Shown piece after piece: positions 1 through 8,802 of a DNA stretch of 64,000 nucleotides. The DNA comes from Oligoflexia bacterium. GTDB lineage: Bacteria; Bdellovibrionota; UBA1018. Under the pieces are notes generated by a model. That model was not told the origin of the DNA, ran no database searches, and saw only the letters and a list, made by a program, of their open reading frames with translations. Numbering within the stretch: the stretch's first letter is position 1; each line of letters begins with the position of its first letter. The stretch is from positions 1 to 64,000 of the forward strand of contig JARLHE010000058.1 in the NCBI GenBank assembly GCA_031292385.1, in the 5' to 3' direction. Position numbers and translations under genes: made by a program.

Positions 1-921
1 CATGCCGGCACGAGCCAGCGCCTGGCGCGCGGCCCCTGCCGGGCCGATCCCCATGATCTTGGTATCACAACCGACGATGCCGTAGGAAACAAAACGCCCC
101 AATGGCTTCGCCCCTCGCCGTTTGGCTTCACTTTCGGTAGCCACAACCAGCGCCGCCGCGCCGTCGACAATGCCGCTCGCATTGGCGGCGGTCACGACCC
201 CGTCCTTTTTGAAAACGGGTTTGAGCTTCGCCAAAGCTTCCGGAGTGGAATCCGGCTTCGGATGCTCGTCGTGCGAAAGCGTCATTAAATTGCCCTTGCG
301 ATCTTTCGTCTGAAACGGGGTGATTTCGTCGTTGAAGCGCCCCTGCGCGATCGCTTCCGCGCAAAGCCGCTGGCTGCGAAGCGCGAAAGCATCGGCTTCG
401 ACTCGCGAAATCTTGTATTGGACCGCCAGGTTCTCGGCGGTGATCGCCATCGGCATTTCCGCGTAAGTGTCGTGAAGGGCTTCCATCAAAAGGTCGGTGA
501 ACTGCGCGTTACCCATGCGCATGCCCCAGCGCGCCCCGCGGGACATATAAGGGGTCATCGACATGTTTTCCACGCCGCCGACGAGAGCGATCTTGGTTTC
601 GCCCGCCAGCATCTGCTGATAGGCCTCGACGATGACCTGAAAGCCGCTTCCACAAAGGCGATTGATTCCTAACGCCGGAATGCTTTGCGGAATTCCCAGC
701 TTCAAGCCGACATGGCGAGGAGTATAAGCCGCATCCCCGGTCGCGGGAATCACGTTGCCGATAATGACATGATCGATTTCATTAGGCGAAACCTTCGCCT
801 GCTCGAGCGCGGCCTGCGCGGCGCTGACGGTGAGATCGACCGGATGAACGTCTTTGAGTGTGCCTCCGAACGATCCAAAGGGCGTGCGCTTACCAGACAA
901 AAATACAAGAGATTCAGTCAT
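1..921 (-). CDS. acetyl-CoA C-acetyltransferase (thiolase), C-terminus outside window
   Basis: Thiolase family enzyme, which condenses two acetyl-CoA or cleaves acetoacetyl-CoA or 3-ketoacyl-CoA. Translation of the minus strand from ATG at 921 begins MTESLVFLSGKRTPFGSFGG, the usual thiolase N-terminus. The nucleophile cysteine lies in NRLCGSGFQ near residue 88, and the loop NASGIVDGAAAL follows further on. A GGAGA ribosome site lies 8 bases upstream of the ATG. About 307 of the usual ~390 residues are present. The part with the C-terminal catalytic His and Cys is cut off by the window edge. Thiolytic and biosynthetic thiolases cannot be told apart from this part. The gene is divergent from the coiled-coil gene at 1049. 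Confidence 0.93.
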   Translation of the reverse strand, partial: MTESLVFLSGKRTPFGSFGGTLKDVHPVDLTVSAAQAALEQAKVSPNEIDHVIIGNVIPATGDAAYTPRHVGLKLGIPQSIPALGINRLCGSGFQVIVEAYQQMLAGETKIALVGGVENMSMTPYMSRGARWGMRMGNAQFTDLLMEALHDTYAEMPMAITAENLAVQYKISRVEADAFALRSQRLCAEAIAQGRFNDEITPFQTKDRKGNLMTLSHDEHPKPDSTPEALAKLKPVFKKDGVVTAANASGIVDGAAALVVATESEAKRRGAKPLGRFVSYGIVGCDTKIMGIGPAGAARQALARAGM

Positions 922-1048
922 AAAATTAGGTCTCCGGCTTTACACTATAGTCTCGGTTTTGTGGGAAAAGCCAGAGGGAGCCGCGCCTTCACCCGGCAAA
1001 AGCTGCCTCTTTGCCGCAAGCCGTCGTCCGGTCATAATCTTTTATAAG

Positions 1049-1492
1049 ATGTCGTCCGAAATCAAGGCTTCGACCACCGAAGAGCTGCAGTTGAGAAATT
1101 ATCGAACTCAGCTCCAAAACCGCCAGGAGGCGGACCTTCACGACATGGAGGCTCGCCATGAGGACGCGGTGGAACGACTCACCGAAAGAGACACCCAACA
1201 ACTCGACAATCTTCGCAAGGGCTACGACGTCCAGATCTCACAGGAAGCCGAAAGCCTCGAAGACCGGCTTCATCAGGTTCGGATCAACAACGAAGAGCGC
1301 GTAAACGCCGAAAAACGCCAAGGCGACGAACAGGTGCAGAAATACCGCAACCAGGCGCAGCTGCGCATCGCCGAATACAAAAAGAACGAAGAAGCCCAGC
1401 TTCAGGTGCTTAAAAAACAATATCAGGCCTCGACCGAGGCTTTGCATGAGCGGGCTAAAAAACAAGCCCAGAAAGAGGCCAACTCCGTATGA
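1049..1492 (+). CDS. small charged coiled-coil protein, unknown function
   Basis: 147 residues from the ATG at 1049. In-frame codons extend upstream but cross the promoter region of the divergent thiolase gene, so the shorter form is preferred. Almost the whole chain is a Glu/Lys/Gln/Arg-rich heptad pattern without proline, typical of one long helix or coiled coil. There is no signal peptide and no membrane segment. The stop overlaps the start of the next gene by four bases (ATGA), so the two are probably translationally coupled. I do not recognise a family. A structural or scaffold role would fit the composition, but nothing in the sequence shows it. Confidence 0.7.
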   Translation: MSSEIKASTTEELQLRNYRTQLQNRQEADLHDMEARHEDAVERLTERDTQQLDNLRKGYDVQISQEAESLEDRLHQVRINNEERVNAEKRQGDEQVQKYRNQAQLRIAEYKKNEEAQLQVLKKQYQASTEALHERAKKQAQKEANSV

Positions 1493-1695
1493 CCCCTACT
1501 CAGAATCCGAAAAACGCCGACAATCCGGCAAACACAAATGAAGAGCGCATTCCGGTCAACGGCTTCAGCCAGGTGCTGGAAATGCTCAAGGTCGCGGACC
1601 CCGCATTCCGCGAGTCGCTCCTTCGCCGAATCGCGATCAAAGATCGAAGCCTCGCCCAGTCTCTTAGGAAAGACCTCGCCTTTCTGGGACTTTAA
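1489..1695 (+). CDS. small protein of unknown function coupled to the coiled-coil gene
   Basis: 68 residues, with its ATG inside the last codons of the preceding gene. The N-terminal 25 residues are polar (many Asn, Pro, Thr) and look disordered. The rest, around VLEMLKVADPAFRESLLRRIA, reads as two or three short amphipathic helices, a pattern also seen in armadillo- or FliG-like helical repeats. That likeness is only visual. The gene ends eight bases before the stop of the convergent Ppx/GppA gene. Confidence 0.6.
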   Translation: MTPTQNPKNADNPANTNEERIPVNGFSQVLEMLKVADPAFRESLLRRIAIKDRSLAQSLRKDLAFLGL

Positions 1696-1702
1696 TAACA
1701 GC

Positions 1703-2608
1703 TTAGGTCAGCGCGCCGTAACGTAAGCCGCGCGTGCTGATCCGGCATTGCGAAAAACCAAGCAGCTCCATCGCGCGCCAGAGAATCAAAGCTCCGGCAA
1801 GCAAAACATCCGCGCGCTTGGGCTCCATGCCGGGAAGACGGGTACGCTCGGCTACGGTCCGCCATTTGAGCTCCTCGACCATGCGGTGAATATCCCCGCG
1901 GGTGATCGTCAGCTGATCCAGCTTGCCGGCATCGAATTTTTCGAGCCCTAAATACCACGCGCCCAGAGTAGCGGCGGTTCCGGCTACCGCGATCAGCTGG
2001 GTATCGCCCGGCAAGCCGTGGCGCCAATTTTCAAGGGGCTTGAGCGCGCTGTCGATGGCGTCCTGGCATGCCCAAAACTCGGCGTCCGTCACCGGATCGC
2101 TTTTCAAATATCGCTCCGTGTAGCGTACGGAGCCGATATCCACGCTTTGCCCGCCACGCGAGGAGATGATTTCCGTGCTCCCGCCGCCGATATCGATGAC
2201 CGCCGAATGTTCGGCACTGAGGCCCGGAAGCAGGCCGCCTTTGAAGGTGAGCTTCGCCTCTTCATCGCCCGAGATGATCCGAAAGCGAAAGCCGGTTTCG
2301 CGCTCCACCCGAGCGAAAAATTCGGCGCCGTTGCGGGCATCCCGAGCCTGGCTCGTCGCCACCGCGATGGTGGCGGCGGGATCCAAGCCTCGAGCCCGCA
2401 CCGCGGCCGCATATTTCACCAGGCAAGCAAGGGTCCGCTCGATCGCTTGAGGCTGAAGCGCACGATGCTGGTCAACCCCTTCGCCCAAACGGACAATCGT
2501 CGAATGATCCTCGACCGCGCGCAGGATCCGCGTGCCTTCCGGATTCAACTCGGCGATCAGGAGCAGACAGGTATTCGTTCCCAAATCGATCGACGAACGT
2601 AAATTCAA
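1703..2608 (-). CDS. Ppx/GppA family exopolyphosphatase / pppGpp phosphatase
   Basis: 301-residue member of the ASKHA-fold Ppx/GppA family, which hydrolyses the end phosphate of polyphosphate or of pppGpp. The phosphate-1 loop SIDLGTNTCLLLIAE is at the N-terminus, the DIGGGSTEI motif is near residue 145, and a later glycine-rich AVAGTAATL segment is present. At about 300 residues it is the short single-domain type without the C-terminal HD part of E. coli Ppx. The start is taken as TTG at 2608 because it overlaps the stop of the upstream lipoprotein gene (TTGA) and translation from there opens at the conserved N-terminus. It is the last gene of the long glmU-to-ppx run. Whether polyphosphate or pppGpp is the substrate cannot be decided here. 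Confidence 0.88.
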   Translation of the reverse strand: MNLRSSIDLGTNTCLLLIAELNPEGTRILRAVEDHSTIVRLGEGVDQHRALQPQAIERTLACLVKYAAAVRARGLDPAATIAVATSQARDARNGAEFFARVERETGFRFRIISGDEEAKLTFKGGLLPGLSAEHSAVIDIGGGSTEIISSRGGQSVDIGSVRYTERYLKSDPVTDAEFWACQDAIDSALKPLENWRHGLPGDTQLIAVAGTAATLGAWYLGLEKFDAGKLDQLTITRGDIHRMVEELKWRTVAERTRLPGMEPKRADVLLAGALILWRAMELLGFSQCRISTRGLRYGALT

Positions 2609-3141
2609 GGCTTTTTCACCTCGGGAGCCGCGGGCGTCGCAGGAACTGGAGCCGCCGGTACCGGCGCCGGCGGGGCGACAGACGCAGGCGCTACCGGAGG
2701 AGACTGGGGAACCGGAATCGTTGCCCCCGTACCGCCGGTCGCTACGCTCATTTGAACTTTCAACCGGTAGTTCTCTTTCTCCAGCGTGTCGGTGCGCTCT
2801 TTCCAATACTTCACTTCCTGCTCGAGCTCAGCAATATGCTTTTCGCGCTCATGAGCCAAAGAGTAATAACCTTCGGAGAAGGTCTCCGTGTCCGGATTAA
2901 AAACGCCCACGCGCGTTTCGCCGTCGACAATACCTTTGACGCGATAACCGCCGTCGGTCTTCTCGGCTTCGATCACCTGCACGTCAAACGATTTGCCCGG
3001 ATAAGCTTTGTCCTGCCAATAGCGGGCGGCGGCTTCCTTGGCCTGATTTTTGGCGCGATCGCTCGCGCAACTGCTGACGATAATCGCAACCGCAAGGGTC
3101 GCGAGGAACGCGCGGACAATCCGAATATTTCCGTACTTCAT
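2605..3141 (-). CDS. lipoprotein with short coiled coil and proline-rich tail
   Basis: 178 residues. The N-terminus is a lipoprotein signal: KYGNIRIVR, a hydrophobic stretch, then VSSC with Cys at about residue 25. A small mixed domain (about 30-90) follows, then a heptad stretch HIAELEQEVKYWKERTDTLE (about 100-125), then a tail rich in Pro, Ala and Val that may span periplasm or peptidoglycan. The gene lies between the AsmA-like gene and ppx on the same strand. Its stop overlaps the TTG start of ppx. The family is not recognised. Confidence 0.75.
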   Translation of the reverse strand: MKYGNIRIVRAFLATLAVAIIVSSCASDRAKNQAKEAAARYWQDKAYPGKSFDVQVIEAEKTDGGYRVKGIVDGETRVGVFNPDTETFSEGYYSLAHEREKHIAELEQEVKYWKERTDTLEKENYRLKVQMSVATGGTGATIPVPQSPPVAPASVAPPAPVPAAPVPATPAAPEVKKP

Positions 3142-3185
3142 GACTTTCCTCTCTCTCTCTTCTTATCTCTCTTCTTAAAAGGATA

Positions 3186-5531
3186 TCACTGTCCGAGCAG
3201 ACCCTTCAGGGCATTTTGAACCGACGGGGGAGCCTGCTTGAGCAGCCCCTGGGCGGCCGACCGGGTGGTATTCTTAAGGGCGATTGTAACGAGGGACTCG
3301 GTCGCCGCGCCATAGCCATATTGAGGCGCCGACAAAGTCCCGCTGACATCGACCGGGAAATGAACCGGATTGTTGCCATCGGCCAGCAAGTGATTCCCGA
3401 TATCGCGGGCACGGGTCAAATTATAGGTGTCGATCACGTCGAAATGAGCGCGAAGGGACTTGTCCAAGAGCCCGACCGTGGCGGAGCCCTTGAGATCGAT
3501 TCCCCGGTTGGGGGACGCTTTGGCGACGAAATCGGGCGCGTTGAAGGCGCCTTGAGCGATCGTGAAGCTCGTCGAAATCGAATCGTAGCGCGAGCCTCCG
3601 GAAGGAAGCTTTTGCGGCAAGGCCTTACCCTTGAGAAGCGGAACTTTGTCCTCTATCCGAGCGATGGCGCCGTTGATGCCATCAACGACCATTTTCGAGA
3701 CATCCAGGGTCGTGAAGGTAGCATCCGTCACGCGAAGCTTTCCCTTCGCGTTCAGGTTACGGGTCGCAGGCTCGGCATTTAAGCTTTTTCCGGTACCGCT
3801 CATGTCGAGATTGGCCTTGCCGAGCACCGTGTTTCGGAAAAGCTGCAGCTCCGAATCGACCGCCTGCTTGAGATCCAGCTGCGCGACGGCGAGCTTCAGA
3901 TGATAATCCGGCATTTTGGGCTTCAGATCGACGGACGCGCTCGATTTGACCTGTCCGCCGAAAACCTTCAGCTCAAGGCTGTCGATCGAGGCGATCAGGC
4001 TCTGGAGCGAGGCCTTCGAGTTCAAATCAGTGATCGTGATGCCTTTGCATTTCAACGAGTGAATGGCCACCGTCAGATGCGCGGTCGCGAGCGCGAACGC
4101 TTTGTTTTCCCGAAGCGGAGCCACCATCGCGTCGTAATCGGTTCCCGCGCCTTCGTGGGGCGCGCCGCCAGTCGTTGCGGTGGCCGGAGGCGCCGCCGGG
4201 GCCGCCTTGGCTGGAAACGCAATCAGCTGATCCAGATCCATTCCCGGCGAGTTGACGCTCATGCGAATTTGCGGATGGGTGAATGAAACGACATCGCCCG
4301 CAATCGACAGATCGTTGCCAGGCGCTTTCATCGTCGCCTTCAGATCGGCCTTATCGGGCACGACATCGATTTCGGCATTGATGCGGGGCTGCGATTTCAA
4401 CTGCGGCGCTTTGGCGGTCAATCCGGCGACTTTCGCCTTTCCCTGATAAACAAGCTTATTGGCGGGCCCGTTGGCTTCCACCGCCAAATTGACGGTGCCG
4501 CCCAGCTCATAATCCTTCAACATTGGCACCAGCTCGACCCACGGCTTCAGCTCAACCGAGTTGGACTTCGCCTGATAAGCGATCACCGGCTGTTCGGCTT
4601 CTCCGAGATGCGAGATTTTTCCCGAAGAGTCGATGCTGGCGTTGAAAAACTTCAAATCGAGACGACTGATCACCGCCTCCATCGGCGAGATCGAGGCGGT
4701 CAGATCGGCATGCGCGTCGATGCCAGGCTTTTTATGCAAAACACCCGGAAGATCGATTTCAAGCCGATCCAGATCCACATGCATGACCAAATCCACCCGC
4801 TCGAAACGTCCGGCGCTCACGGTTGGGTTCGCGGTCCCCGTGATCTTCGCCGGCCCCTTGACCCACAGCCCTCCGGCGCCTTCATGAGCACCTTTTAGGC
4901 GCGTATTGAGATCGGCGGAAATCTCGAGGCTCGTCTTCTGGGAGAGCGATAGATTCTCGAGCCTCATATCGAGATCCTTCACGTTGGTTTTCATGCCGGT
5001 GGCTTCGTCCTGGTACGCGACCTGCGCATGATTGAACTCCACGCCGAGTCTCGCCCGGCTCGCGATTCCAGGAAAGGTGAAACCGCCCTCGCCTTCACGA
5101 GCGGCCGGCGCCTTCGCGGAAGGAGCGGGGCTCGGGACCGCGGCCGGCGCGGAGGACTTCACGAGCGTCAGCACGTTCAGGCGGCCCTTCTTGTCTTTGA
5201 CCACATTCAACTCAGGCTCCTGCATGCGAAGCACTAACTCGGGGGTTCCGGATAAAAGCGAGGAGAACGGTATGCGGAAAAAAACGTTCTTCACTTGAAC
5301 CACCGGGCGGCCTTCCGAGTCGCTGAGCTTCAGGCCTTCGATATCGATCCGGACCTGACCCCAAAGCGAAAGCGAGAGCTTGCCGAGCTCCAGCTTGCCG
5401 TTGATCGAACGATCAGCCTCTTGCACGATTTGGGGCCGATATTTATCGACATCGACAAAAAGCGGGACAAGCAGGGCGGCGATCAGTAAAAGCGCGACGA
5501 TTCCACCGAAAATTACGAATAACTTTTTCAT
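3186..5531 (-). CDS. AsmA family protein
   Basis: 781 residues. One N-terminal membrane segment (about residues 4-26, LFVIFGGIVALLLIAALLVP) is followed by the DVDKYRPQI sequence typical of AsmA starts. The rest is a long beta-rich periplasmic chain with repeated LDLDL-type strands. The C-terminal part (about 540-720) has the AsmA-2-like region with DVSGTLSAPQY. AsmA-like proteins are envelope proteins thought to form lipid-transfer bridges between membranes. A Pro/Ala linker lies around residues 130-150 and another around 440-460. Its ATG overlaps the gatB stop by one base (TAATG). Confidence 0.85.
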   Translation of the reverse strand: MKKLFVIFGGIVALLLIAALLVPLFVDVDKYRPQIVQEADRSINGKLELGKLSLSLWGQVRIDIEGLKLSDSEGRPVVQVKNVFFRIPFSSLLSGTPELVLRMQEPELNVVKDKKGRLNVLTLVKSSAPAAVPSPAPSAKAPAAREGEGGFTFPGIASRARLGVEFNHAQVAYQDEATGMKTNVKDLDMRLENLSLSQKTSLEISADLNTRLKGAHEGAGGLWVKGPAKITGTANPTVSAGRFERVDLVMHVDLDRLEIDLPGVLHKKPGIDAHADLTASISPMEAVISRLDLKFFNASIDSSGKISHLGEAEQPVIAYQAKSNSVELKPWVELVPMLKDYELGGTVNLAVEANGPANKLVYQGKAKVAGLTAKAPQLKSQPRINAEIDVVPDKADLKATMKAPGNDLSIAGDVVSFTHPQIRMSVNSPGMDLDQLIAFPAKAAPAAPPATATTGGAPHEGAGTDYDAMVAPLRENKAFALATAHLTVAIHSLKCKGITITDLNSKASLQSLIASIDSLELKVFGGQVKSSASVDLKPKMPDYHLKLAVAQLDLKQAVDSELQLFRNTVLGKANLDMSGTGKSLNAEPATRNLNAKGKLRVTDATFTTLDVSKMVVDGINGAIARIEDKVPLLKGKALPQKLPSGGSRYDSISTSFTIAQGAFNAPDFVAKASPNRGIDLKGSATVGLLDKSLRAHFDVIDTYNLTRARDIGNHLLADGNNPVHFPVDVSGTLSAPQYGYGAATESLVTIALKNTTRSAAQGLLKQAPPSVQNALKGLLGQ

Positions 5532-7021
5532 TACTGAGAGTCTCCGGAGAGCATTTTCTTCAAAAATTCGTTCACAAGGCCGGGATTGGCCTTGCCCTTC
5601 ATTTCTTTCATGACTTGGCCGACAAAAAAGCCGAATACCTTTTCCTTGCCCGAGCGGTACTCGGCCACCTGACCGGCGTTCGCGGCGAGAATTTTCTTGA
5701 TCGCCGCCTCGAGCGCCCCGGTGTCGCTGACTTGCTTAAGGCCTTCGCGCTCCACGATCGTCTCGATGGCCTCCCCGTTGCCCCAAGCGAGCGAAAGCGC
5801 TTGCTTTGCGCCGGTATTCGAAATGACCTGCTCGACCGTCAGCTTCACCAGGCCCGCCAGATGACGGGGCCTGATTTTTCCGGATTGCGGCTGGACGCCG
5901 GCTTCATTGGCCAGACGAGAAAGCTCGCCGGTGATCCAGTTCGCGAGCGGTTTGGCGCCCGCCTGCGGAGAAAGCCCTAAAGCATCCAGCTCGGCGAGCG
6001 ATTCCTCGAAAAACCGGGCCAACGCGGCCGAGGCCGTCAGCGCACTCGCGTCGGCATGGGACAAGCCGAGCTCGGCGATGTAACGGTCGCGCCTTTTCGC
6101 CGGCAGCTCGGGCAGGTTTTTTCTGACCCGCTCGATCCAGGTCGGATCCACTTGGACCGCCATCAGATCAGGGTCGGGAAAATATCGGTAATCCATGGCC
6201 TCTTCTTTCGAGCGCATAGAGCTCGTCAGGCCCCGATCGGCATCATAAAGACGGGTTTCCTGCACTACGGCCCCGCCGCCTTGGATCAAGCTGATCTGGC
6301 GGGCGATTTCAAAGTCGATGGCTTTTTCCACGTAACGAAACGAGTTCACGTTTTTGATTTCAACGCGCGTGCCAAATTCCTTCCGGCCGCGCGGACGCAC
6401 GCTCACGTTCGCGTCACAGCGAAAATTGCCTTCCTGCATATTGCCGTCGGTCACGCCGATATGCGTGACGATCGCGTGAACCGCGCGCATATAGGCGCCC
6501 GCTTCCTCGGCACTGCGCATATCGGGGCCGCTCACGATCTCGATGAGCGGCACGCCGGCGCGGTTCAGATTAACGACCGAAAACCCGGAAAGATGGATAC
6601 TCTTGCCCGCATCCTCCTCCATGTGAATTCGCTGAATGATAACGCGTTTGTTTTCACCCGGCCTCACCTCGACTTCGAGGTGCCCATCCTCACAGATCGG
6701 AAGCTCGTATTGGCTGAGCTGATAGCCTTTCGGCGAATCGGGATAAAAATAGTTCTTTCGGGCGAAAACATTCCGCTGCCGGATCCGGCAATTCATCGCC
6801 AGGCCCGCGAGAATCGCGTAATCCACCACTTTGCGATTTAAAACCGGAAGCGCGCCGGGGTGCCCGGTGCAGACCGGACACGTATTGATGTTGGGCTGGA
6901 GATCGGCGACCGAGACACCCTCCGCCGTGCGCGCGGGGCAAGCGCAAAAAATTTTCGTTTCCGTCGCCAGCTGGCAATGGATTTCGAGCCCGATGACGGC
7001 TTCCCAATTGCCGAGAGTCAT
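5531..7021 (-). CDS. gatB: Asp-tRNA(Asn)/Glu-tRNA(Gln) amidotransferase subunit B
   Basis: 496 residues, the normal GatB length. GatB binds mischarged tRNA and phosphorylates the Glu or Asp before amidation, working with GatA and GatC in the cytoplasm. Family marks are [12 protein letters not shown] at the N-terminus, the zinc-site cysteines in CACPA and [12 protein letters not shown], and the [15 protein letters not shown] segment. The C-terminal YqeY-like tail ends in FLKKMLSG. The gene follows gatA with a four-base overlap and precedes the AsmA-like gene with a one-base overlap, so gatC-gatA-gatB is a tight translational unit. Confidence 0.97.
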   Translation of the reverse strand: MTLGNWEAVIGLEIHCQLATETKIFCACPARTAEGVSVADLQPNINTCPVCTGHPGALPVLNRKVVDYAILAGLAMNCRIRQRNVFARKNYFYPDSPKGYQLSQYELPICEDGHLEVEVRPGENKRVIIQRIHMEEDAGKSIHLSGFSVVNLNRAGVPLIEIVSGPDMRSAEEAGAYMRAVHAIVTHIGVTDGNMQEGNFRCDANVSVRPRGRKEFGTRVEIKNVNSFRYVEKAIDFEIARQISLIQGGGAVVQETRLYDADRGLTSSMRSKEEAMDYRYFPDPDLMAVQVDPTWIERVRKNLPELPAKRRDRYIAELGLSHADASALTASAALARFFEESLAELDALGLSPQAGAKPLANWITGELSRLANEAGVQPQSGKIRPRHLAGLVKLTVEQVISNTGAKQALSLAWGNGEAIETIVEREGLKQVSDTGALEAAIKKILAANAGQVAEYRSGKEKVFGFFVGQVMKEMKGKANPGLVNEFLKKMLSGDSQ

Positions 7022-8466
7022 GCGCGCCTCCCCTGCTCAAAAGCATTCGCGGCTTGAAGCAGCGCCGCTTCGGCAAAAGGCGGGGCGATCAAATGCAACC
7101 CGATCGGAAGGCCCGCTCCGTCCTGCCCGCACGGCATGCTCAAGGCCGGCAAGCCCGCAAGATTGGCGGGAATCGTGAGGATATCGTTCAGATACATCTG
7201 AAGCGGATCGCTTTTTTCCCCGAAGCGGAACGCGGTAGTCGGCGAGACCGGGCCGGCGATGAGATCGACCTTCGTGAAGGCTTCGTCGAAATCCTGCCGA
7301 ATGAGCCTTCGCACCTGGCAAGCGCGGCGGAAATAAGCATCGGCGTAACCGCTCGAAAGCGTGAAGGTGCCCAAGATAATCCGGCGCTTCACCTCCGGGC
7401 CGAAAAGCGCACGGGCCTTGCGGTAAAAATCGGCGAGATCGGTCGCCTCCCGCGCGCCGGGCGGCCTGACCCCGAAGCGCACGCCATCAATGCGAGCCAG
7501 GTTGCTCGAGGCTTCGCTGACCGCGACGATGTAATAAACAGCCACCGAATAACGGGTATGCGGAAGCGAAACCGGGACGAGCTTCGCGCCCTTCGATTCG
7601 AACCACTGAAGGGCCGCGCGCACCGAAGCTTCCACTTCCGGAGCCAAACCTTCCACGAAATATTCCGCGGGCACGCCGATTTTCAAATTTTTCCAATCGA
7701 TCTCCTCGGTAAGTGCCGCTGCCGTTTTCGCGCTCGGCGGGACATTCGCCGAGGTCGAGTCGCGAGGGTCGTGCCCGTTCATGGCATCGAAAAGAATCGC
7801 CGCATCCCGCACTGAAGTCGTCATCGGGCCCGCCTGATCGAGCGAAGAAGCGAACGCGACCATGCCGTAGCGACTCACGCTCCCGTAAGTCGGCTTCAAA
7901 CCGACAAGGCCGCAATAATGCGCGGGTAAGCGAATGGAGCCGCCAGTGTCGGTCCCGATGGAAGCGACGCAAAGCCCTCCTCCCACCGCTGCCGCCGAAC
8001 CGCCGCTCGAGCCGCCCGGCACCCGGTCGGGATGGGTGGGATGCAAGACGTTTCCGTAAGCGGAATTTTCGTTCGAGCCCCCCATCGCGAACTCGTCCAT
8101 ATTGGTTTTTCCGAGCGTGACGGCGCCCTTGGCTTCCAATCGCTCGACCAGCGTCGCCGTATAGGGCGGCACGTAATTATCGAGCATCTTCGAGGCGCAG
8201 GTCGTACGCACGCCCTCGATCGTGAAGATATCTTTGATGCCAAGCGGAATCCCCAAGAGCGGGTGTGAATCCCGGGGCACTCTTCCATGACTTGCGATTT
8301 TTTCGTCGGCAGCGCGGGCTTGCCCGAGCGCCCGCTCTTCGCAAAGGGTAATGAAAGAATTGAGCCGGCTCGCGCGCGCGGCCTCGAGATATTTTTTGGT
8401 CAGCTGGACGGCGGTGATTTCGCGCCGATCGAAGGCACCGTGAATTTCATCGATTTTCTGAATCAT
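7018..8466 (-). CDS. gatA: Asp-tRNA(Asn)/Glu-tRNA(Gln) amidotransferase subunit A
   Basis: 482-residue amidase-signature enzyme that releases ammonia from glutamine for GatB. The catalytic Ser-cisSer-Lys triad is visible: Lys in [10 protein letters not shown], and the serines in [12 protein letters not shown] and in [11 protein letters not shown]. The sequence [26 protein letters not shown] is typical of GatA rather than of general amidases. It overlaps gatC upstream and gatB downstream by four bases each. Confidence 0.97.
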   Translation of the reverse strand: MIQKIDEIHGAFDRREITAVQLTKKYLEAARASRLNSFITLCEERALGQARAADEKIASHGRVPRDSHPLLGIPLGIKDIFTIEGVRTTCASKMLDNYVPPYTATLVERLEAKGAVTLGKTNMDEFAMGGSNENSAYGNVLHPTHPDRVPGGSSGGSAAAVGGGLCVASIGTDTGGSIRLPAHYCGLVGLKPTYGSVSRYGMVAFASSLDQAGPMTTSVRDAAILFDAMNGHDPRDSTSANVPPSAKTAAALTEEIDWKNLKIGVPAEYFVEGLAPEVEASVRAALQWFESKGAKLVPVSLPHTRYSVAVYYIVAVSEASSNLARIDGVRFGVRPPGAREATDLADFYRKARALFGPEVKRRIILGTFTLSSGYADAYFRRACQVRRLIRQDFDEAFTKVDLIAGPVSPTTAFRFGEKSDPLQMYLNDILTIPANLAGLPALSMPCGQDGAGLPIGLHLIAPPFAEAALLQAANAFEQGRRA

Positions 8467-8762
8467 ACGATTTGAGGCACCTTGAAACCGCTGTCCTGAA
8501 CATCGGGGGCCGAAGCCAGCGTTTTAGGCTGCCCATTCGAGTCCACCCCGAACGGATGGGCGACATCGACCCGAAACGCGGTCGGCAGATCATGAGGTTG
8601 AAACAACGGCTCCACGCCTTCAAGCTTCAGCTCGCCCAAGACATCCATGTAGCGAAGGACCTGATCGATCTGCTCCGTGAAGGCGAGATCCTCCTCCGCG
8701 GTCAGCTCGAGGCGAGCCAATTGAGCTATTTGACGCATATTGATGGGTTGCGTAAGGGCCAT
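8463..8762 (-). CDS. gatC: Asp-tRNA(Asn)/Glu-tRNA(Gln) amidotransferase subunit C
   Basis: 99 residues from the ATG at 8762 (MALTQPINMRQIAQLARLEL), the usual GatC length of about 95-100. A longer in-frame reading to 8867 would add 35 serine-rich residues unlike GatC and run into the helicase gene, so it is rejected. The N-terminal helix IAQLARLELTAEED and the central DVLGELKLEGVEP belt are typical. GatC wraps around GatA and stabilises the GatAB complex. It lies 40 bases downstream of the helicase gene and overlaps gatA by four bases. Confidence 0.93.
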   Translation of the reverse strand: MALTQPINMRQIAQLARLELTAEEDLAFTEQIDQVLRYMDVLGELKLEGVEPLFQPHDLPTAFRVDVAHPFGVDSNGQPKTLASAPDVQDSGFKVPQIV

Positions 8763-8802
8763 GGGCCCGAGCTTATGCAAACCGCTCGAAATTGAAAAGG
8801 AC

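Noticed and set aside
992..1012. GG-N10-GC match upstream of the thiolase gene
   Set aside because: Elements CGGCAA and CAGC deviate too far, and the divergent space has no enhancer-like repeat.
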